The position numbers and the translations under genes were made by a program. From the NCBI RefSeq assembly GCF_022370635.2, contig NZ_CP092362.2, positions 1,426,001 to 1,490,000 on the forward strand: a stretch of 64,000 nucleotides of DNA, written 5' to 3'. The DNA comes from Mycolicibacterium crocinum. GTDB lineage: Bacteria; Actinomycetota; Actinomycetes; Mycobacteriales; Mycobacteriaceae. Below the pieces are notes generated by a model. It was not told where the DNA came from. It worked only from the letters and a program-made list of their open reading frames with translations, and made no database searches. Below, one piece after another: positions 58,382 through 64,000 of the stretch. Position 1 is the first letter of the stretch; the number at the start of each line of letters is the position of its first letter.

Positions 58382-58782
58382 TGTTTTTCCTTCCCGTGGT
58401 GGCGCACCTGAGCGGCGTGGCGAGCGCGTGCGCTGCGAGCCTCGGCGGCTTTCTGGGCCTCGGCAGCCGCCTCTTCGTCGGCTACAGCCTCGGGCAGCCC
58501 CAATGCACGGACGATGCTCACGAACAGCCCACGCTGATGGCGTGCGTTGTCCACCAGCGGGTGAATGATGATCTGCCGCCCAGGTCCGGGAACCGTCAGC
58601 GGCTCCCCGTCCATCTGGATCTCCAGCTCGGAGATCACGTCGAGCACCTTGCATGCCTGCTCCAGCAGCGCGAGCTTGTGCGGCTCCTCGCGGAGCGCGA
58701 ACTCCGCGTGTATCGACCGCCAGAACGCCAGCCCCGCTGGCTTGAGCCCGCCGGGGGCCGGCGGATGCTTGGTCTTGCTCAT
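58378..58782 (-). CDS. Putative phage terminase small subunit (TerS, P27-like)
   Basis: Protein of 134 aa: GGLKPAGLAFWRSIHAEFAL at the N-terminus, ALLEQACKVLDVISELE, then NARHQRGLFVSIVRALGLP, typical of P27-type TerS, and an Ala/Arg/Lys/His-rich tail. TerS recognises the packaging site. An inverted-repeat-rich non-coding block lies immediately upstream. GGGGGTC ribosome site before ATG. Confidence 0.72.
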   Translation of the reverse strand: MSKTKHPPAPGGLKPAGLAFWRSIHAEFALREEPHKLALLEQACKVLDVISELEIQMDGEPLTVPGPGRQIIIHPLVDNARHQRGLFVSIVRALGLPEAVADEEAAAEAQKAAEARSARARHAAQVRHHGKEKQ

Positions 58783-58881
58783 TTGACCCCCTTTCAGGGC
58801 TCGAAAGTGCCGCCTAGCTGCGGCGATAGAAAAAAGTCTGGGAGATGCTCGGAGCAAAAAATCCCTCACCCGCATAACCGA

Positions 58882-59119
58882 CCGGTCGAGGACCGGGGTG
58901 GGGAGGGGTAGCCCCCTGGGGTGTTTTGCCTGGTCAGGCCAAACATATCGATTCGATATGTTTGCATCCGGCCTGATCAGGCCACAGTCGTGAATCACGA
59001 CAGTGGAGGCCCGAGAGGGTACTCACTGAGCGAGTACGTCTGGGTGATGAGACGAGAAGGGGGTAAGCATTGTTTCCACCCCTGGCGGTGACCAGAGGGT
59101 ACGCAGCTAGTGCGTACCC
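58882..59119. repeat. Dense block of perfect inverted repeats upstream of TerS
   Basis: The non-coding stretch 58783-59106 contains at least six palindromes: CCGGTC-gag-GACCGG (58882-58896); GCCTG-gt-CAGGC (58928-58939); AAACATATCG-att-CGATATGTTT (58941-58963); GGCCTGATCAGGCC (58970-58983); CCACaGTCGTG-aat-CACGACaGTGG (58982-59006, one A:A mismatch); GTACTC-7-GAGTAC (59019-59037). A further GGGTACGC-7-GCGTACCC (59097-59119) overlaps the stop of the next gene. Candidate roles are a pac/cos site for the adjacent TerS, a replication origin, or operator sites. Confidence 0.7.
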
Positions 59120-59427
59120 CTACCCCTTCGGCGCCGGGGTGCCTTGCCTTTCTTCAGACTCTCCCATTCCGAGGCCCTGATACCTACGCTCTTCGCCTCC
59201 TGGTACAGGCGGTAGTCCAGCTCCTGAATCTTGGTCCACGCGTCAGACCAGGCCGCGATCTCGGCGCGGTACTGGCCTGTCATCCCCTCATCGCCCAGCG
59301 CGGCGCAGAGTCTGCCCGCGTTCTCGATCTGGACCAGGATGTTCTGGCAGACTGCCGAGCACGCGCGGTACTGGTCGCTGTTCTGGACGGTACTCAGGCA
59401 GCCCGGGCGGGCGCATCTATCTTGCAA
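59107..59427 (-). CDS. Small Cys-rich phage protein
   Basis: Protein of 106 aa starting at TTG 59427 behind a strong AAGGAGGAGA site. CARPGC and CSAVC give two Cys pairs that may bind zinc, followed by helical segments and a basic tail. Family unknown; it might be an HNH-like or DNA-binding accessory of packaging, but no HNH triad is visible. Confidence 0.6.
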   Translation of the reverse strand: MQDRCARPGCLSTVQNSDQYRACSAVCQNILVQIENAGRLCAALGDEGMTGQYRAEIAAWSDAWTKIQELDYRLYQEAKSVGIRASEWESLKKGKAPRRRRGRGTH

Positions 59428-59460
59428 TGTCGTTCTCCTCCTTGATGATTCACGAGAAGA

Positions 59461-59482
59461 CCCCCGGCTGTCTGGCCGGGGG
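59461..59482 (-). terminator. GC-rich hairpin after tape measure gene
   Basis: CCCCCGGC (59461-59468) pairs with GCCGGGGG (59475-59482) in the gap between the tape measure stop and the next gene. Its stem matches the core of the hairpin at 63675-63701. Confidence 0.6.
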
Positions 59483-59497
59483 CCTCTCATCGGTTCG

Positions 59498-61459
59498 CTA
59501 CCGGCCTACGATTGAGAGTGCGTTCTTGGACGTTTCACGGTCCTTGATCGACATCGCCTCATCGACCGATCCGACCTGGAAGATGTACTGGATCCCTTCG
59601 GTGATCGCCTTGGAGATGATGCCGTTGCCAGAGATGCCGAGGTCCGACATGAACTGCTTGCCAGTCGCTTTCGCGAAGTCGATCGGGACGTTGCCCAGTC
59701 CAGCGGCTGCCTGCAACATCGGATCCTTGCTGTCGGTGCTGAACCCGTCAGCGCCAAACTTCAGCCCACCGTGGAACTCATCGGTGACGGTTTCTGCCAT
59801 CGCCCGCGCGGTCTTCCCGAGCTTGGCAATCTGGCTCTGGAGTCCGTTGTCGAATCCCTGACCGACGTACTCACCGATCTCGGTGAACAGCTTCGACGGA
59901 GAGTGAATACCGAGGAATCCCTTGACCGCATCGGCTACGCCGCTGGCGAGTTCTCTCGCTTTGGCTACCGCAGAGCCGATCATTCCGCTAATGCCGTTGA
60001 TCAGGCCCTGGACCAGGTTGCGGCCAGCGTTGATGCCCTCCTGGGCGAGACTGGCTAGCGCGGAGATGATCTGGCCCACCATGCCGGTGACTGCCGAGAT
60101 CACGTTGCCTACAGCGCCTGTGACGGCGCTGACGATGCCCGACCAAGCGGACTGCGCGGCTGAGACCGCTCCGTTCCAGATGCCCGAGATGAACGAGCCG
60201 ACACCGGAGACGGCGCTCTGCACAGCTGAGATCGCGGTCTGAACCGTGCTCATCACGCCGTTCCACGCGCCGGATGCCGCTGCGGTGATCCCGTTCCAGA
60301 TTCCCGACAGCGTCGAGCCTATCGAGCTGAACGTAGAGGTGATCGTGGCTACGACCGTCGCTGCGGCATAGGCGATTCCGCCGAATGCCTCCACACCGAT
60401 CTGCTCGATCGTGCGCCAGGTATCGAAGAGCTTGTTTGAAGCCTCCACGATTCCGACCAGGACGGTTCCCAGACCCTTGAGCACGTCTACCAAGCCCTGG
60501 ACCTTGCCGGGGTCAGACATGAAATCCATACCGGCCTTAGCCATCCCGCCGAGGGTGTCGGCGATGGTCTTGAGGACGCTGCCCAGACCGGCGAACGCCG
60601 TGTCGAGTGACCCGTCCGCAGACAGCTTGCCGATCCAATCGCTGAACGACTTCCCGGCGTTGTTGAACCAGTCGGTGAGCGCCGGGAACTTCTGGCTGAT
60701 CTTGTCGGCCAGCGTGATGAGTCCGTCAGTGAAGTTCCCGATACCAGGCGCGGCGTTCGACAGCGACGTGGCGATGTTGCCGATCGTGTCCTGGATCTTC
60801 GTCAGGTTCGCGGGGCTCGTGACCGCACCGACGAGCGAGTCGGTCAGGTCAGCCAAACCCTTTGTCACAGTAGGCAATGCCGACTTGATCGTCGGGAAGA
60901 GACCCGTGAGCTTCTCGAACACCGGAGTGAACTGCTCTTGGACCCTGGCCGACATCGTCGTCTTGAGATCCTCGAACGGAGCTTGCAGCGACTCGGCAGC
61001 GGCTTTGAGGCCGTCCATGCCGAGCGCGAGTGCGCCTATCGGTGTAGCTACCGCTGCGATCAGACCGGGCAGAGCCAACAGCGACGTCGTGAGAAGTCCC
61101 ATCAGCGGTGCGGCCACTGCCAGGACACCGCCGAGGATCGCAGCCCAACCGGTCGCGTTGATCCCGCCGCCGAAGCTGGGGGCCTCGATGCCGGTTAGGG
61201 CTCTCTCGATCCGACCAAGGAAGCTCCTGTCGATGTCAGGATCAACCCGGACGCTCGTCCGCATGCCCTCGGTCCTGGCCCGAACCTCCCGGCGGAAGTT
61301 GCCCATGTCCGGCTCGGCCTGGATCCTGACTCGCATCGAATCCTCGATGCGGTCTAGATCGCGTCGCAGCTCGCGGCGGAAGTCCCTGGTGTCCGGGCCG
61401 ACCTTGACCGAGATCCGCGCGACCTCAACGCCGGTCGCCATCCCTGCTTTTCTAGCCAT
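59498..61459 (-). CDS. Phage tape measure-like protein
   Basis: Protein of 653 aa. Charged N-terminus (ISVKVGPDTRDFRRELRRDL), a hydrophobic stretch (about 110-150), long helical Ala/Gly/Ser-rich repeats built on WNG/W-x-x-x-V units (SGIWNGITAAASGAWNGVMS), and the tape-measure tail KGFLGIHSPSKLFTEIGEYV. Perfect GGAGGTGA ribosome site. It follows the capsid gene directly, with no tail-tube or assembly-chaperone genes between, which is unusual. It is short for a siphophage tape measure. Confidence 0.8.
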   Translation of the reverse strand: MARKAGMATGVEVARISVKVGPDTRDFRRELRRDLDRIEDSMRVRIQAEPDMGNFRREVRARTEGMRTSVRVDPDIDRSFLGRIERALTGIEAPSFGGGINATGWAAILGGVLAVAAPLMGLLTTSLLALPGLIAAVATPIGALALGMDGLKAAAESLQAPFEDLKTTMSARVQEQFTPVFEKLTGLFPTIKSALPTVTKGLADLTDSLVGAVTSPANLTKIQDTIGNIATSLSNAAPGIGNFTDGLITLADKISQKFPALTDWFNNAGKSFSDWIGKLSADGSLDTAFAGLGSVLKTIADTLGGMAKAGMDFMSDPGKVQGLVDVLKGLGTVLVGIVEASNKLFDTWRTIEQIGVEAFGGIAYAAATVVATITSTFSSIGSTLSGIWNGITAAASGAWNGVMSTVQTAISAVQSAVSGVGSFISGIWNGAVSAAQSAWSGIVSAVTGAVGNVISAVTGMVGQIISALASLAQEGINAGRNLVQGLINGISGMIGSAVAKARELASGVADAVKGFLGIHSPSKLFTEIGEYVGQGFDNGLQSQIAKLGKTARAMAETVTDEFHGGLKFGADGFSTDSKDPMLQAAAGLGNVPIDFAKATGKQFMSDLGISGNGIISKAITEGIQYIFQVGSVDEAMSIKDRETSKNALSIVGR

Positions 61460-61489
61460 TTGTCACCTCCTTCGGGGTGATGCCTCGGT

Positions 61490-61519
61490 GAGAGGCCAGG
61501 TTTTAAGACCTGGCCTCTC
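61490..61519 (-). terminator. 12-bp perfect hairpin between capsid and tape measure genes
   Basis: GAGAGGCCAGGT (61490-61501) pairs exactly with ACCTGGCCTCTC (61508-61519) around a TTTAAG loop. It separates the capsid from the tape measure gene and probably lowers read-through. Confidence 0.7.
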
Positions 61520-61539
61520 CCAAGGGGTTACGAGTGGGA

Positions 61540-62400
61540 TCAGGCGGGGGTCTTGTCCCAGATGCGGACAGTCGAAGCGGGCTTCAGCGAGCCGAAGCCG
61601 TAGCGACCGATACCCGAGATGAACCACGAGTCGTTCTGCGGGACGTAGGTCTTGCGGACCTGGGTGCCTTCGCGGACGACCAGGCGAAGATCCTCCTGGC
61701 AGACGAGCCAGCCGGTGGTGGCCGCATCGACGTAGTTCGTCACGACCAGCGGGACGTTGGTGCCCGCGACGGAGATCGACCCGTCCGACTGGAACGCCGT
61801 CAGGTACTCCGCGCTGTCGGTCGCACGCTTCATAAGGCTGATGGCCTCAGCGGTGCTCGGCGGGACGACCAGAGCAGTCGGCTTCGAGCTGAGGGCCTGC
61901 GCCTTGAACACCGCGTTGATGACGTGGTCCAGGGTGAACTCGCCCTCGGTGTCGACCTCGGAATAGGCCAGCGACTGCAGGCCGTCGAAACCGACCTGGG
62001 TGGTGCCCTCGACAGCACCCTCATTGCCGAGGAACGCGGCGTCCAGCGTGTGGATCACCGAGTCACTGATCGAGCGTCCGAGGAGAGCCGCGATCGAGGG
62101 GTCCATGTCGGCCAGCATCTCGGAGCTGGCCTGGGTCGCGCCGGTCACCTTGTATGCGGGGACGTTCACCGAGGCGGTCTCGGCATTGCTCAGCGGCAGG
62201 TCTGTCAGCTCGCCGGTGAAGCCAGTGCTGACCGGGTTGACGAACAGCGGGAAGTCCACGCTGGGGCGGGCGGTGCCGTGATGGGTGGCGACCCGTCCGA
62301 GGACGGAGTCGGCCTTGACGGTCTGGTCTACCAGCTTGCCGACCTCCGCGGCGAGGAACGCCTCGTCCTGGTCAGCGCGCTTGTTCGGTGCGTACACCAT
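61540..62400 (-). CDS. Phage major capsid protein
   Basis: Protein of 286 aa, HK97-fold type: DSVLGRVATHHGTARPSVDFPLF at the start, then ASSEMLADMDPSIAALLGRSI, ALVVPPSTAEAISLMKRATD and a C-terminal SWFISGIGRYGFGSLKP. It lacks a long N-terminal delta domain, consistent with the separate scaffold gene upstream. AAAGGAG ribosome site. Confidence 0.88.
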   Translation of the reverse strand: MVYAPNKRADQDEAFLAAEVGKLVDQTVKADSVLGRVATHHGTARPSVDFPLFVNPVSTGFTGELTDLPLSNAETASVNVPAYKVTGATQASSEMLADMDPSIAALLGRSISDSVIHTLDAAFLGNEGAVEGTTQVGFDGLQSLAYSEVDTEGEFTLDHVINAVFKAQALSSKPTALVVPPSTAEAISLMKRATDSAEYLTAFQSDGSISVAGTNVPLVVTNYVDAATTGWLVCQEDLRLVVREGTQVRKTYVPQNDSWFISGIGRYGFGSLKPASTVRIWDKTPA

Positions 62401-62423
62401 ATGTTTCTCCTTTAGAAACAGTT

Positions 62424-62452
62424 GAGGCCCAAGGCATTTGGCCTTGGACCTC
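62424..62452 (-). other. Hairpin in the leader of the capsid gene
   Basis: GAGGCCCAAGGC (62424-62435) pairs with GCCTTGGACCTC (62441-62452) with one mismatch. It lies between the scaffold stop and the capsid ribosome site, so it may be a terminator of upstream genes or an mRNA stabiliser that raises capsid expression. The rest of the 163-bp gap shows nothing coding. Confidence 0.55.
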
Positions 62453-62563
62453 GGATGGATTGATTGCAGTCATCACGTCACGGACGTGAATCAATTTGGG
62501 ACGCAGCCCCTCTACTGCGACACCCGGAGCCGCCACAGGCGGCCGGTGGGCGTCAAGTCTTCG

Positions 62564-63028
62564 TCAGCTCGAAAGCAGCGTGTCCCAGCCAGCCTTCGGC
62601 TTGGGGGTAGATCCGCCGACACCCTGGGTGGGATCGAACGCGGGCGACTGCTTCCGCAGGCCCGGACGGGTGCTCAGCAGCTCCCTGGCTGCCTCGGTGA
62701 CCAGCTCCGTGTCCAGCTCTCCGTCCTCGTCCAAGAACTCGGACAGCGACTTGCCGGTGAGCGCCAGAAGATCCGACGGGTTGCTGATCGCCTCCCCGGC
62801 GATCCGTTCCAGCTCTCGGGTCTGCAGCAGCTCGACACGGGTGGCGAGGGCATCACGCTCCTCGCGTGCCTGATTCCGCTCGACGCGGTAGCGAGCCTCC
62901 CGGTTGCCCTTCGGGCTCTCAGAGCCGTTCTGGGCGTCAGGGGTACCGGAGGTGCCACCCTCGGGGGTTTGGCTGTTCTCCGTGGACGCTGGCGCGGTAT
63001 TCGACTGGTTGTCGTGTTGTTCGGTCAT
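62564..63028 (-). CDS. Putative capsid scaffolding protein
   Basis: Protein of 154 aa: disordered Ser/Thr/Asn/Gly-rich start, a predicted coiled coil (YRVERNQAREERDALATRVE), then ELVTEAARELLSTR and a tail AGWDTLLSS. This layout and its place before the capsid gene are those of phage scaffolds. ATGA overlap with the gene upstream. Confidence 0.8.
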   Translation of the reverse strand: MTEQHDNQSNTAPASTENSQTPEGGTSGTPDAQNGSESPKGNREARYRVERNQAREERDALATRVELLQTRELERIAGEAISNPSDLLALTGKSLSEFLDEDGELDTELVTEAARELLSTRPGLRKQSPAFDPTQGVGGSTPKPKAGWDTLLSS

Positions 63029-63300
63029 GCTTTGTTCTCCTCCTCGGTGGTGGCCAGCCAGAGCATCCGGGCCTCTGGTGTGGCGTAGTGGCTCTGCTCG
63101 GTTCTGCCGAACATGCCGTCGTGGCGTCCGGTCTCGCTGGAGACCAGGACCATGCCGTTCTCCTCGATGTAGTCGGCCACCGGCTTGTAGGCCGGGGCCT
63201 CGGCGCTAACCGCCAGGCTCCGGTAGACCCGCAGTCGGGCACCGTCGCCGACAGCGACCAGATACGGCGCAAGCGCGACTTGGAAGCTCGGTTCGCTCAT
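63025..63300 (-). CDS. Small phage protein of unknown function
   Basis: Protein of 91 aa (MSEPSFQVALAPYLVAVGDG...), mixed alpha/beta, no recognised motif. Overlaps both neighbours by 4 bp, so it belongs to the head operon. Confidence 0.65.
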   Translation of the reverse strand: MSEPSFQVALAPYLVAVGDGARLRVYRSLAVSAEAPAYKPVADYIEENGMVLVSSETGRHDGMFGRTEQSHYATPEARMLWLATTEEENKA

Positions 63301-63491
63301 CGGTTGCGTCGTTCCCACAGCGCGCGGCGCAGCTTCATCGGATCGGCGTCAGCCGGTAGTCCGAGCTTCGCCGCTGTGGCGGCTAGCTTTTCGGGGTCCT
63401 CGAACCACGGCAGATTTCCTGCCTCCCGGACGGCGGCGAAGTACGGCTCCGAGCGTTCGAGGTACTCCTCGAACGACGTCTCGGGCCGCAT
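63297..63491 (-). CDS. Small acidic/basic phage protein
   Basis: Protein of 64 aa, helical (MRPETSFEEYLERSEPYFAA ... LRRALWERRNR). No known family. Start overlaps the preceding stop (TGATG) and its stop overlaps the next start (ATGA). Confidence 0.65.
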   Translation of the reverse strand: MRPETSFEEYLERSEPYFAAVREAGNLPWFEDPEKLAATAAKLGLPADADPMKLRRALWERRNR

Positions 63492-63643
63492 CAGTCCCGA
63501 CTCCAGTGGGTCAGGGCCATCCCGTCGAGCGGGTTACGTCCGCTGCCGCACTCGACTGCGGCATCCGGGTCGACGTGGAAGACCTGGGCCGGCCCGCCTC
63601 CCTCGGTTGCGGCTGCGAGGAACGCTTGCTCTAGCGCGTTCAT
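63491..63643 (-). CDS. Small phage protein, 50 residues
   Basis: Begins MNALEQAFLAAATEGGGPAQ after a GGAGAGGGAG ribosome site; ATG 63643. No recognised domain. The upstream frame is open but is separated by the hairpin at 63675-63701. Confidence 0.6.
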   Translation of the reverse strand: MNALEQAFLAAATEGGGPAQVFHVDPDAAVECGSGRNPLDGMALTHWSRD

Positions 63644-63674
63644 GTGTTCTCCCTCTCCTTCGGTGGATACGACA

Positions 63675-63701
63675 AGGCCCCCGGTTGTTGGCCGGGGGCC
63701 T
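63675..63701 (-). terminator. GC-rich hairpin between phage genes
   Basis: AGGCCCCCGG (63675-63684) pairs exactly with CCGGGGGCCT (63692-63701). It lies between the stop of the truncated gene at the window edge (63727) and the next gene. The stem core matches the hairpin at 59461-59482. Confidence 0.65.
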
Positions 63702-63726
63702 CGGTTGTGTGCGGTTGCAGGTTGGA

Positions 63727-64000
63727 TCAGTCCCAAGGGGAGGACGTTGGTCCTCCTGCGGTTGCGGGTTGCAGATCCGCAGCCGCTCGCTTCTCCTCGC
63801 TTGCTCGCGACTCAGCTCGCCAAGCGGGCTCGCTGGCGAACGGGTCATCGAATGACCCGTTTCCGGTTGCAGGTTCCATCAGAGAGGAGACCCCCTCGGG
63901 TCTCCGATCCTCGGCACCATCGGGTGCCTCTGATCCCGCAATCGCAAGAGACCGGCCCTCGGAGCCGGTCTCGTCTAGAGGATCTCTTGCATTACTGGAA
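63727..64000 (-). CDS. C-terminal part of a phage gene truncated by the window edge
   Basis: One frame on the - strand is open from 63999 to a TGA at 63727, giving 90 residues: SSNARDPLDETGSEGRSL at the visible start, EPAWRAESRASEEKRAAADL later, ending TSSPWD. It is acidic and disorder-prone, like the tail of a portal or minor head protein, which would fit its place ahead of the scaffold. An internal ATG at 63879 could start a 50-residue protein instead. No start is visible for the longer form. Confidence 0.55.
   Translation of the reverse strand, partial: SSNARDPLDETGSEGRSLAIAGSEAPDGAEDRRPEGVSSLMEPATGNGSFDDPFASEPAWRAESRASEEKRAAADLQPATAGGPTSSPWD

Larger units (their letters stand above)
56600..64000. 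mobile_element. Prophage or phage-satellite element (left part)
   Basis: From groEL1 to the window end lie a TIR gene (+) and a run of overlapping - strand genes recognisable as phage head and packaging proteins. The order in transcription is: truncated gene, three small genes, scaffold, capsid, tape measure, Cys-rich small protein, TerS, small protein, connector, stopper. Large terminase, protease and tail tube genes are not seen; integrase and the other end must lie beyond 64,000. It may be a capsid-forming satellite or a rearranged prophage. The left boundary could be as early as the groEL1 3' end. Confidence 0.75.

Noticed and set aside
63839..63972. Palindromes called as intergenic terminators
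   Set aside because: They fall inside one open - strand frame running from the window edge to 63727, so an intergenic role is not supported.

Overview
The window is high-GC actinobacterial DNA from a Mycobacterium/Mycolicibacterium-type chromosome. Family knowledge supports this: it carries PimE, a PGRS-repeat protein, F420-dependent enzymes, a WS/DGAT acyltransferase, a CYP142-like P450 and a groES-groEL1 pair with a His-rich GroEL1 tail. Gene order matches two blocks that are far apart in M. tuberculosis (recalled from memory, not searched).

Region 1 (about 1-21,100) follows the Rv1151c-Rv1160 order: sirtuin, GntR regulator, O-methyltransferase, Rv1155-like F420 protein, two Ala/Pro-rich secreted proteins, pimE, a pterin dehydratase and mutT2. 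It is interrupted by a transport/regulation island (4.1-11.6 kb: MFS, two small-membrane-protein/sodium-solute-symporter pairs, LytS/LytTR-type two-component system), a DNA-repair/DUF1059 pair, a wax-ester synthase, and a large secreted PGRS protein with a C39-like cysteine-peptidase domain between the pterin dehydratase and mutT2.

Region 2 (21.1-27.7 kb) is accessory: a CYP142-like P450, a membrane protein of unknown function, a GNAT acetyltransferase, an FGD-like LLM enzyme, a broken GH15 gene and a double-hotdog thioesterase.

Region 3 (27.9-56.4 kb) follows the Rv3443c-Rv3417c order (rplM, rpsI, glmM, two type-VII-secretion-like proteins, an alpha/beta-fold protein, glmS, nnrDE, gadB, alr, tsaE, tsaB, rimI, tsaD, groS, groL1). 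Insertions include a peroxiredoxin/TetR unit, a cluster of dimethylglycine-dehydrogenase-like enzyme, choline-kinase-like protein and HAD phosphatase, a 13E12-type HNH protein and a GntR/UTRA regulator. Cell-wall precursor synthesis (glmM, glmS, alr), the t6A tRNA modification genes and chaperonin form tightly overlapping operons. groS is preceded by a clear CIRCE operator.

Region 4 (56.5-64.0 kb and beyond) is a mobile element placed directly after groEL1, whose 3' end is a known attachment site for Bxb1-type serine integrases. It has a TIR-domain gene on the + strand and phage structural genes on the - strand: a truncated gene at the window edge, small ORFs, scaffold, capsid, tape measure, a small Cys-rich protein, TerS, connector and stopper. 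The order is permuted relative to ordinary siphophages; terminase large subunit and tail-tube genes are not seen here. A block of perfect inverted repeats precedes TerS. A capsid-forming phage satellite, or a rearranged prophage, with a TIR defence gene as cargo is the best candidate for an undescribed system; integrase and the right boundary lie outside the window.
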